Positions 1-5,268 of a DNA stretch of 5,360 nucleotides are shown here, in pieces. A model generated the notes under the pieces. It saw only the letters and a list, made by a program, of their open reading frames with translations, was not told the origin of the DNA and did not search any database. Source of the stretch: an uncultured Clostridia bacterium. Its GTDB lineage: Bacteria > Bacillota > Clostridia > Christensenellales > Maliibacteriaceae. Within the stretch, counting starts at the first letter, position 1. Each line of letters opens with the position of its first letter. The stretch spans positions 1-5,360 of the forward strand of contig CAKTSO010000129.1 of NCBI GenBank assembly GCA_934613185.1. The letters run 5' to 3'. The position numbers and the translations under genes were made by a program.

Positions 1-605
1 CGCGCGAGGCGATCGACCCCGTGCGCTTTATCTCCAATCGTTCCAGTGGCCGTATGGGATTTGCCATCGCGGAAGCCGCCGCGCGCTGCGGTGCGGATGT
101 GACGCTGATCTGCGGCCCGTGCGCGATCGCGCCGCCGGTCGGCGTAAAGGTGATTCCGGTGGAGTCCACGCGTCAGATGCTCGACGCCGCGCTCGGCGTG
201 TACGACGGGATGGATCTTGTCTTCAAGGCCGCCGCGCCTGCGGACTATACGCCCGCCGAGACGTATGACAAAAAACTCGGCAAAAAGGACGGCCTTTCCC
301 TTGCACTTTGTGCAACACCGGACGTTTTGGGGACGCTCGGGGGAAAGAAGACGCATCAGTTTCTCGTCGGCTTCGCGGCGGAAACGCATGACTGTCTGGA
401 TCACGCGAAGGAAAAAATGGCGCGCAAGCATCTTGACATGATGGTCTTGAACGACGTCACGAAACCCGGCGCGGGCTTTGACGTGACGACGAATATCGTC
501 ACCGTCATCACGCCCGACGGCACGGCGCGGCAGTGGCCGCTGATGGACAAATCCGCCGTGGCGGAGCGCCTCGTGGCCTTCGCGCTGGAACAGAGCGAAA
601 AATAA
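1..605 (+). CDS. coaBC: CoaBC, phosphopantothenate-cysteine ligase (CoaB) domain, 5'-truncated by window edge
   Basis: This is the C-terminal CoaB half of the bifunctional CoaBC enzyme. In bacteria CoaB joins 4'-phosphopantothenate to L-cysteine using CTP, and the N-terminal CoaC domain then decarboxylates the product, in cytosolic coenzyme A synthesis. The reading frame is open from the first base (complete codons from position 3) and reads REAIDPVRFISNRSSGRMG, the family's nucleotide-binding signature; a TRE(A/P)IDPVR lead-in is typical, so the protein continues upstream. Further landmarks are AAAPADYTP (about 228-254), the lysine-rich KKLGKK segment (270-287), VGFAAET (366-386) and a VLND motif near 440, all in family order. 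The GTG at 21 is an internal valine codon, not a start. The CoaC half lies outside the window. The stop at 603-605 is followed at once by a terminator hairpin, so this gene ends its transcript. Family assignment is firm. Confidence 0.96.
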   Translation, partial: REAIDPVRFISNRSSGRMGFAIAEAAARCGADVTLICGPCAIAPPVGVKVIPVESTRQMLDAALGVYDGMDLVFKAAAPADYTPAETYDKKLGKKDGLSLALCATPDVLGTLGGKKTHQFLVGFAAETHDCLDHAKEKMARKHLDMMVLNDVTKPGAGFDVTTNIVTVITPDGTARQWPLMDKSAVAERLVAFALEQSEK

Positions 606-611
606 GAAAAC

Positions 612-656
612 AAAAACAGGACGCTTCGCTTCTTTTGGCGGAGCGTCCTGTTTTTT
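612..656. terminator. Bidirectional rho-independent terminator between coaBC and the DUF4364 gene
   Basis: The arms ACAGGACGCT (616-625) and AGCGTCCTGT (642-651) are perfect complements. The stem extends inward through a T-G wobble and CGC/GCG to a loop near 630-637. An A-run (612-616) on the left and a T-run (651-656) on the right flank it, so a U-tract follows the hairpin on either strand. It lies 6 bases after the coaBC stop and 15 bases past the stop of the convergent gene, and so can end both transcripts. Confidence 0.9.
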
Positions 657-670
657 GGGGAACTTGGATT

Positions 671-1228
671 TTATCTGTCTTCTTCGTTCGCAAGGGCGGC
701 GCCTTCATCGGGAATCGAGTAGCAAAGCGCCATGATATCCTCGCGAAGAGTGCTGCCGCGGGATGCAAAACGGCGCTGGAACGAACGCGCAGTGGCTTCA
801 TCGGGAACCGTGATCTTGACTGACAGCGCGAGGTTTTGGCCTTCGTACAGACGCACCTGCGCGCGGTAGGCGCTGCCGCCGTTTTGCGGCTGCACATCCG
901 TAAAGATGGTGCTTTCGCGCAGAATGCGCTCGGCGTTGTTTTGCACGAAGACGTCCACCTGGCGGCGCAGATACGGCGGGATGCGGTTGACAAACAGACG
1001 AAGCGAGTCACGCCCGCGCGGCGTGAGCATGGTAAAATGCAGCGGCGTGTCGGTGACGGTGACGAACTGCGCTTCCTGCAATTCGCATTTGAGCTGCTGA
1101 ACGAGCATGTAATCGCTCCAGTGGTTTTCGACCATGTAAACATCGATCTGCTCGCTGGTGAGCGGATGCTTGCAGGAATCCAGAAGGCAGAGAACGACGA
1201 GTTTCTGCGTCAGAGGTACTGCGGACAT
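671..1228 (-). CDS. DUF4364 family winged-helix protein
   Basis: A 185-residue protein resembling the DUF4364 family of Clostridia, whose members are of similar length and have no established function that I know of. Residues 5-75 read as a winged-helix fold: a helical start (LTQKLVVLCLLDSC), a recognition-helix-like stretch (SDYMLVQQLKCELQEAQFV) and a beta-wing (TPLHFTMLTPRGRDSL). A basic helical segment follows (about 76-104, with RIPPYLRRQVDVFVQNN), then a beta-rich C-terminal part (about 120-142, YRAQVRLYEGQNLALSVKIT) and an acidic tail. No membrane segment or signal peptide is visible. The ATG is supported by an AAAGGGGAGGG Shine-Dalgarno site (1236-1246) 8 bases upstream, and the leader is about 20 bases from a strong promoter. 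It is transcribed alone, divergently from tRNA-Val and convergently with coaBC. DNA binding and a regulatory role are inferences from the fold; no target can be read here. Confidence 0.88.
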   Translation of the reverse strand: MSAVPLTQKLVVLCLLDSCKHPLTSEQIDVYMVENHWSDYMLVQQLKCELQEAQFVTVTDTPLHFTMLTPRGRDSLRLFVNRIPPYLRRQVDVFVQNNAERILRESTIFTDVQPQNGGSAYRAQVRLYEGQNLALSVKITVPDEATARSFQRRFASRGSTLREDIMALCYSIPDEGAALANEEDR

Positions 1229-1257
1229 GAGCGATCCCTCCCCTTTAAGATACTATT

Positions 1258-1286
1258 ATTATACCGAAAGTTCGGCAAGTGTTCAA
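1258..1286 (-). promoter_or_regulatory. Sigma-A-type promoter of the DUF4364 gene
   Basis: On the reverse strand, TTGAAC (1281-1286) and a perfect TATAAT (1258-1263) are separated by exactly 17 bases. Transcription would start near 1251, giving a leader of about 22 bases that contains the Shine-Dalgarno site. Spacing, consensus match and position all agree. Confidence 0.85.
1264..1275. repeat. Small inverted repeat inside the DUF4364 promoter spacer
   Basis: CCGAA-AG-TTCGG: 5-base arms around a 2-base centre, lying wholly between the -10 and -35 boxes and abutting the -10. The position would suit a repressor operator, but the arms are short enough to occur by chance. No second copy was noticed elsewhere in the window. 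Confidence 0.4.
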
Positions 1287-1300
1287 TTGCGCGGCGAAGA

Positions 1301-1319
1301 TTTTCCTCATGTGAGAAAA
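1301..1319. repeat. Imperfect AT-rich inverted repeat in the divergent intergenic region
   Basis: TTTTCCTCA (1301-1309) and TGAGAAAA (1312-1319) are complementary apart from one extra C, around a 2-base centre. The loop is too short for a normal RNA hairpin and there is no gene end here, so it is not a terminator. It lies just upstream of the DUF4364 promoter and about 35 bases upstream of the tRNA promoter, and could be a protein-binding site. The rest of 1320-1350 is AT-rich and includes the palindrome TTTTGCAAAA (1329-1338); no gene is visible there. Confidence 0.3.
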
Positions 1320-1354
1320 ATCGATTGTTTTTGCAAAAGTTTTGAAATTACCTA

Positions 1355-1382
1355 TTGCTTTTTTGAACCATTCATGTATAAT
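1355..1382 (+). promoter_or_regulatory. Probable promoter of tRNA-Val
   Basis: A perfect TATAAT (1377-1382) lies 18 bases before the mature tRNA 5' end. The best -35 candidate is TTGCTT (1355-1360) with a 16-base spacer, matching the consensus mainly in its TTG. The region upstream is AT-rich with A and T runs, as is common for strong stable-RNA promoters. The -10 is convincing and the -35 less so. Confidence 0.65.
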
Positions 1383-1400
1383 AAGAAAGTCGTCGGTTGC

Positions 1401-1474
1401 GGGTCTATAGCTCAGCTGGTTAGAGCGCTACGTTGACATCGTAGAGGTCGATGGTTCGAGTCCATTTAGACCCA
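1401..1474 (+). tRNA. tRNA-Val (anticodon GAC)
   Basis: A 74-base cloverleaf. The acceptor stem GGGTCTA/TAGACCC pairs at all seven positions, with A as discriminator. The D arm is GCTC-AGCTGGTTA-GAGC. The anticodon stem CTACG/CGTAG encloses loop TTGACAT, giving anticodon GAC (1435-1437) with U33 and A37 in place. The variable loop is AGGTC, and the T arm GATGG-TTCGAGT-CCATT has one G-T wobble. GAC reads valine GUC (and GUU by wobble). The 3' CCA is not encoded (the next bases are CTC), so it must be added by the CCA-adding enzyme. It is a single-tRNA transcript with its own promoter and terminator. Confidence 0.96.
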
Positions 1475-1479
1475 CTCGC

Positions 1480-1531
1480 AAAAGTACATCACACGTCGTG
1501 ATGTGCTTTTTTCTTTTTCTTTTTCTTTTTT
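1480..1531 (+). terminator. Rho-independent terminator of tRNA-Val with a long pyrimidine tract
   Basis: The left arm AAAAGTACATCAC (1480-1492) pairs with GTGATGTGCTTTT (1498-1510) with one T-G wobble around a 5-base loop. A long T-rich tract follows, broken by single Cs at 1513, 1519 and 1525, making a 6-base period (CTTTTT three times). It begins 5 bases after the tRNA. The unusually long tract may aid termination and is prone to length change by slippage. Confidence 0.9.
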
Positions 1532-1556
1532 CGCGAGAATTCGTTAAAAAAAGCGA

Positions 1557-1585
1557 TTGCGGCGGCATGTATACTGGTTTATGAT
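1557..1585 (+). promoter_or_regulatory. Probable promoter of the 729-codon gene
   Basis: TTGCGG (1557-1562) and TATGAT (1580-1585) are separated by 17 bases, giving a start near 1592 and a short leader that holds the Shine-Dalgarno site. An alternative -10, TATACT (1570-1575), has no good -35 partner. Because a terminator lies just upstream, the gene needs its own promoter here. Which -10 is used is uncertain. Confidence 0.5.
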
Positions 1586-1612
1586 AAAAGTATTAAAGGA
1601 GGTTATATTGTT

Positions 1613-2191
1613 ATGAGAACAGAAGACAAAGAAACGATCTATCGTGCGATCCTTCGGCATTATACGCCCGGCTCGACGCCGATGCTTTCGACGCTGATCA
1701 ATTATCTCGGAATGGACGGGATCGATTATACGGCTTACGGCTACGAAAAAGCAAAGGACATGTGTTACGATTGCCCGGAGTTTTTGTCGATCGAGGACGT
1801 GGTGATCGGCGGTCAGATGCACCAGAAGGTTCATATTCTGGAATGGCAAGCGCAAAAAGACAACGGTCTGCAAACGCAGCAGATGGCGCAGACGCTGAAT
1901 TTTGTGCATGCGCAGCCGTCTGCGCCGACGCAGGAAGCGGAGCCGGACGAAAGCTTCGAATCGCTGATCGACCTTTCCCCGCGGACGCTGGAAAGCTACG
2001 CGCTGCATACGGGTCAGACGACGGACGAGGCGCTGCGCCAGATCAAAACGTCGTTTGAAGCCGCGCGCGGCTCCATGGATTTTCACCGCGGCACGCCGAC
2101 GTTCAACACGCCGGTCGCGCGCATTCAATTGAACCGCAATTTATTCCCGAATCGCCCGCCGTGGCATCTGATGTATGCGCTCTTTAAACCT
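1613..2191 (+). repeat. Protein-level repeat unit 1 of the 729-residue protein (residues 1-193)
   Basis: Residues 1-78 are the LOTUS-like part, 79-117 a polar linker, and 118-193 the second segment. Residues matching unit 2 are K6, Y10, H16, T18, G20, M24, Y42-G43, K46, K48, P55-E56-F57, E77-W78, L126-E127, T133-G134 and P183-W184-L186-Y188. The FxTG element is degenerate here (FNTPV, 164-168) and its following stretch is about 6 residues shorter. The copies are diverged, and I saw no obvious DNA-level repeat. Confidence 0.6.
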
Positions 2192-3802
2192 GCGCCTGTG
2201 TCCGTCGAACGCGCCGGGGAAGAGAAAGTGCCGACGATGACGACGGCGCAAAAACGCGAGGTATACGGCGTTTTGCGCGGGCATTTGACGTTCGGCGCGG
2301 AACTTCACATGGCGCAGGTCGCGGCGGTTCTGTCGTCCTTTGCGCCGAAGGAACGCTACGGCTTTTCCAAAATGAAGCAGTTTTTGCAGGCGATGCCGGA
2401 GTTTATCGTACTCCGCGAAGAGATTTTGAACGGCCCGCAGGCGATGGTCACGCTGACGCCCGTCCCCGAATGGGACAAAACGGGCGATGCGCGGGAATCC
2501 GCGCCGCAGCCGATGACCGAGCCGCAGACGGCGGCTCCCGCGCCCGCGCAGCCGTCCGGCGACGTGCCGCTCAGGATGGAAGACCGGGTTCTCTTGTCGC
2601 GCAAGCCGCTCGAAGTGCTGCATAAGCTCATGACGGGCGAGGAAAATCAGATGCCGCCCCGCAGCGTCATCGACGCCCTCATGCGCAACTACGCCGCGGC
2701 CGCCGCGGCGGGGAAGGTCGTCCAAAGCGGCGATTTCTACACCTTCGAGACGGGATTTGCCGATCAAAACGGCGTGCCGATCAACGCGTCGATCAAGCGC
2801 GCGGATTACGGCACGTTCCCGTGGTATCTGAGCTATATCGGCAACCACGCGGGCAAGGCGGACGCGCCCGGCAAAAGGCTCGAACAATTCGCGTTTTTGG
2901 GGTCGTGGCAGTCGTTCCTGCGCGATCTTGCGGCCATCGCGCTGCCCGAGCCGTGGGATTTTGAAAACCGCGGTGATTATCGGGAGCATCATATCCTGCA
3001 AAAGTACATTCAGTATACGTTCTATCGCTTGACGCAGGAGGGCGGCAAAATCCTGACGAGCGACGACGGGCGCTTTGCCGCGTTCAACACGGGCCTTGTC
3101 ACGCCGCATTACGACGACATTTACGCCTGCTTCGAGGCCAGCAGCGACGAATACGACACCAAGTGGCGTTTTCTCGAGTTCTGCACGAAGGGCCGCCGCG
3201 GCACCGGCAAGCGCCTGGTCGAAACGTTCAATCCGCTGCCGCAGCCCGCGCGCTATTTCGAGCGCAAGGAAGATCTGCTCTTCGATCTGGATAAAGATCT
3301 GCACACCGATTACGATCACATCATTTTGGACAACGTCTCCCGTCTTCCGCTGGAGTTCCTGCGCGAGGAGTGTCACGGCTGCGCGGAGGCGCTTGAGTGC
3401 ATCGAGCGGATCGACCGCGGCGAGGACAAACGCAGCGCGTATTCCGATCTGTCCGACGTCATCGCCGATCAGCCGCGCCTGTTCAATCGCATTCGCAACC
3501 GCATTTCCGATGCGATCGAATTCGCAAAAAAGCAGGTTCGCTGGAATTTCAAGACGGCGATCCCGTGCTATTTCCCCACGCGCAACGTCATGAGCCTCCT
3601 GCTGCCGCTGTCGCTGTGCGAAGAGGGGCGCCCCGACGTCGCGCTCGTGGTCGAGCTGACGCGCTCGGGCAACTATCAGGGGCAGACGATCCTGACGCTT
3701 CAACAGGCGTATATCGACGGCCGCCTTCTGTGCCGCCCCGACAGCGAATGGCTCAACACGCGCGTCATCGCGACGGAAGAGGCGCAGGAAGAGGAAGAAT
3801 AA
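1613..3802 (+). CDS. DUF3825-type C-terminal domain protein with duplicated LOTUS/OST-HTH-like N-terminal units
   Basis: A 729-residue soluble protein of unknown function. Residues about 422-715 match my memory of the DUF3825 family: FAFLGSWQSFLRDLA and ALPEPWDF, then FNTGLVTPHYDDIYACFE (491-508), a DHIILDN stretch, a helical segment ending KKQVRWNFKTAIPCYFP, LLLPLSL, and ALVVELTRSGNYQGQTILTL (677-696). Residues 1-193 and 209-412 are two copies of one unit. Each begins with a segment of about 78 residues bearing YG(Y/F)xKxK and PEF, like LOTUS/OST-HTH RNA-binding winged helices, followed by a low-complexity linker (Q/T/A/P/E-rich) and an LSxR/LE...TG...PWxLxY segment. The protein has an acidic tail (EEAQEEEE) and no signal peptide or membrane span. 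The ATG is fixed by AAAGGAGG (1595-1602) 10 bases upstream. The gene is monocistronic, lying between the tRNA terminator and its own terminator. RNA binding is inferred from the LOTUS resemblance. I see no recognisable catalytic motif; two CxxC pairs (C51/C54 and C587/C590) are too isolated to call a zinc site. Confidence 0.85.
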   Translation: MRTEDKETIYRAILRHYTPGSTPMLSTLINYLGMDGIDYTAYGYEKAKDMCYDCPEFLSIEDVVIGGQMHQKVHILEWQAQKDNGLQTQQMAQTLNFVHAQPSAPTQEAEPDESFESLIDLSPRTLESYALHTGQTTDEALRQIKTSFEAARGSMDFHRGTPTFNTPVARIQLNRNLFPNRPPWHLMYALFKPAPVSVERAGEEKVPTMTTAQKREVYGVLRGHLTFGAELHMAQVAAVLSSFAPKERYGFSKMKQFLQAMPEFIVLREEILNGPQAMVTLTPVPEWDKTGDARESAPQPMTEPQTAAPAPAQPSGDVPLRMEDRVLLSRKPLEVLHKLMTGEENQMPPRSVIDALMRNYAAAAAAGKVVQSGDFYTFETGFADQNGVPINASIKRADYGTFPWYLSYIGNHAGKADAPGKRLEQFAFLGSWQSFLRDLAAIALPEPWDFENRGDYREHHILQKYIQYTFYRLTQEGGKILTSDDGRFAAFNTGLVTPHYDDIYACFEASSDEYDTKWRFLEFCTKGRRGTGKRLVETFNPLPQPARYFERKEDLLFDLDKDLHTDYDHIILDNVSRLPLEFLREECHGCAEALECIERIDRGEDKRSAYSDLSDVIADQPRLFNRIRNRISDAIEFAKKQVRWNFKTAIPCYFPTRNVMSLLLPLSLCEEGRPDVALVVELTRSGNYQGQTILTLQQAYIDGRLLCRPDSEWLNTRVIATEEAQEEEE
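2237..2848 (+). repeat. Protein-level repeat unit 2 of the 729-residue protein (residues 209-412)
   Basis: Residues 209-287 are the LOTUS-like part, 288-320 an A/P-rich linker, and 321-412 the second segment. Matches to unit 1 keep an almost constant offset of 207-209 residues across 130 positions: K214, Y218, H224, T226, G228, M233, Y249-G250, K253, K255, P262-E263-F264, E286-W287, L333-E334 and T341-G342. The offset then grows to 220 at P403-W404. The unit carries a run of six alanines (361-366) encoded by a GC-only palindromic stretch near 2693-2714. Confidence 0.6.
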
Positions 3803-3812
3803 AATTCAATAC

Positions 3813-3843
3813 AAAAAAGCGAGGCAGACTTGCCTCGCTTTTT
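3813..3843. terminator. Bidirectional rho-independent terminator between the 729-codon gene and the MATE gene
   Basis: The arms GCGAGGCA (3819-3826) and TGCCTCGC (3831-3838) pair perfectly around a GACT loop. A-run 3813-3818 and T-run 3839-3843 flank them. It begins 10 bases after the stop at 3800-3802 and lies 12 bases past the stop of the convergent MATE gene, so it can terminate both strands. Confidence 0.93.
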
Positions 3844-3855
3844 CCATGCGCAGAA

Positions 3856-5256
3856 TTATTCCAATGCCGCAGTCTTGATCCATCGCCCGCGCAGAAGACG
3901 GACGAGAAAGAAGATCCCGCGAAGCGACAATTCCACAGCCATCGTGATCCAGACGCCGACCACGCCGAAAGACTTCGTGAACAGCAATACCGTCGCCACG
4001 CGGATGCCCCACATGCTCGCCGTGCTGATCCAAAACGGCCCCTTGCCGTCGCCCGCCCCGCGAAGCGCGCCGATCACGACGATGCTGACCGCAAACAGCG
4101 GCTCCGCGAACGCCACGATCCGCAGCACGTGCGAGCTCAGCGCGACGACCTCGGCCTCCGACGTCAAAAGCCGCGTGAGATCGGGCGCGCAGGCGAACAG
4201 AAGAACGCTCGTGACGACGACGAACGCGAACCCGAACGCCGTGGTCAATTTGGCGAAGCGCTCCGCCATATCCGCCCGCCCCGCGCCGATGCTCTGCCCG
4301 ACGAGCGCCGTGGCCGCGGCCGCGACGCCGTAGGCGGGAAGATAACAAATGCTTTCCGTCTGCACGGCGACGTAATTTGCCGCGACGGAAACGGGCCCCA
4401 TGCTCGCGACGACGGCGGTCATCACGATCTGCGCCAGGCACAGCGTGATGCGCTCCAGCGCGGCGGGCGTCGCAAGCGTCAGCGCGTTGCGCATGCAAAC
4501 GCGCGTCAGTTTCCAACTTTCATTGCCGCGAAGGCGCATCGGCCCGCGACGCCGAACGAGGATCAGCAAAAGCGCGGCGCCCACAAAGGCCTGCGCAAGT
4601 CCCGTCCCGAGCGCCGCGCCGCGCACGCCGAGCCCCGCGCCCCACACCGTGACGCCGCCGATCCTGCGCGTCGGATAGATCAAAAGAGCGTTGAAGATCA
4701 CGTCCAGCACGCACATGCCGACGTTCATAAGGCTCGGGATCAGCACGTTTCCGCTGCATCGGGAAATGGCCGAATACATGGCCGATGCCATGCTGAACGG
4801 CAGGAACATCGCAACGGTGCAAAAATACGCGCGCGCATGGGGCCGAAGAGATTCTTCCGCGCCGAGCAGGGAGGGGAGAAACTGCCCTAAAACCGTCGCC
4901 AAAACCGCCAGCGCGATCCCGAACAAAAGATTGAAGACGATCGCCTGACAGAAGACGTTGCGGCTGTCTTGTTCGCGTCCCGCGCCGAGATATTGCGCGA
5001 TTTGCACGGAAAAGCCCACTGCCGCGGCGTTGACGATTCCGTTGACTAGCCAGATCGTCGAGGCGACCACGCCGATCGACGCCGTCGCAAGATATCCGAG
5101 GCTGCCGACCATCGCCGTGTCGATATAGCTCATCATCGTCATGACGAGCTGTTCCAAAACCGCGGGGATCGACAGCGCGACGACCAGCTTCGCCTGATCT
5201 TTCCATGCGATGGTTTCGCCGTGCCGCATGGCAAGGCTCATCTGCGTCATGTTCAT
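3856..5256 (-). CDS. MATE family efflux transporter
   Basis: A 466-residue inner-membrane protein of the multidrug and toxic compound extrusion family, which exports cationic drugs or metabolites in exchange for Na+ or H+. Length and pattern are typical: about twelve hydrophobic spans in two six-helix lobes. Family landmarks are IPAVLEQLVMTMMSYIDTAMVG (about 30-51) in TM1, the pseudo-symmetric pair QIAQYLGAGREQDSRN (85-100) and LVGQSIGAGRADMAERF (318-334) at matching places in the two lobes, RCSGNVLIPSLMNVG (166-180), and LRGAGDGKGPFW (398-409). The N-terminus is short and polar. The first ATG is preferred because a Shine-Dalgarno-like TGAGG lies 7 bases upstream; in-frame ATGs at residues 3, 6 and 10 have no better site. 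It follows another gene by 9 bases, so it is probably the distal gene of an operon. Substrate and coupling ion cannot be told from sequence. Confidence 0.95.
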   Translation of the reverse strand: MNMTQMSLAMRHGETIAWKDQAKLVVALSIPAVLEQLVMTMMSYIDTAMVGSLGYLATASIGVVASTIWLVNGIVNAAAVGFSVQIAQYLGAGREQDSRNVFCQAIVFNLLFGIALAVLATVLGQFLPSLLGAEESLRPHARAYFCTVAMFLPFSMASAMYSAISRCSGNVLIPSLMNVGMCVLDVIFNALLIYPTRRIGGVTVWGAGLGVRGAALGTGLAQAFVGAALLLILVRRRGPMRLRGNESWKLTRVCMRNALTLATPAALERITLCLAQIVMTAVVASMGPVSVAANYVAVQTESICYLPAYGVAAAATALVGQSIGAGRADMAERFAKLTTAFGFAFVVVTSVLLFACAPDLTRLLTSEAEVVALSSHVLRIVAFAEPLFAVSIVVIGALRGAGDGKGPFWISTASMWGIRVATVLLFTKSFGVVGVWITMAVELSLRGIFFLVRLLRGRWIKTAALE

Positions 5257-5263
5257 GAGAGTG

Positions 5264-5268
5264 CCTCA
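5264..5268 (-). promoter_or_regulatory. MATE ribosome binding site overlapping the upstream gene's stop codon
   Basis: TGAGG on the reverse strand lies 7 bases before the MATE ATG. Its first three bases are the TGA stop of the upstream frame. The site is weak compared with the other Shine-Dalgarno sites in this window, which suits translational coupling, with ribosomes ending the upstream gene re-initiating at MATE. It also supports the chosen MATE start. Confidence 0.6.

Noticed and set aside
508..1143. Reverse-strand frame of 211 codons overlapping coaBC and the DUF4364 gene
   Set aside because: It is a shifted frame of the DUF4364 gene that runs through the terminator. Its composition is rich in R, S, A and C, and no ribosome site was found.
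836..1345. Forward frame of 169 codons opposite the DUF4364 gene
   Set aside because: It is antisense to a gene with a strong promoter and Shine-Dalgarno site, and it runs across that promoter without any start signals of its own.
1364..1382. TTGAAC near 1363-1368 as the -35 of the tRNA promoter
   Set aside because: Only 8 bases separate it from the TATAAT, too few for a sigma-A promoter. TTGCTT at 1355-1360 is better spaced.
1401..1474. tRNA-Val as an integration site for a mobile element
   Set aside because: I saw no second copy of the tRNA 3' end, no integrase and no composition break downstream in the window.
1763..3382. CxxC pairs (C51/C54 and C587/C590) of the 729-residue protein as a zinc site
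   Set aside because: The pairs are 530 residues apart, the first pair is absent from repeat unit 2, and there is no nearby second CxxC or HxxC to complete a ribbon.
2141..3703. Reverse-strand open frame of 520 codons opposite the large forward gene
   Set aside because: The translation is dominated by R, A, Q, L and H without domain character, as expected of the antisense of a GC-rich gene. The forward gene has a ribosome site, promoter, terminator and recognisable family motifs.
3397..4890. Forward open frame of 497 codons spanning the end of the large gene and most of the MATE gene
   Set aside because: It is very rich in R, A, P, H and D, crosses a strong terminator hairpin, and overlaps two well-supported genes in other frames. 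It is a GC-driven shadow frame.
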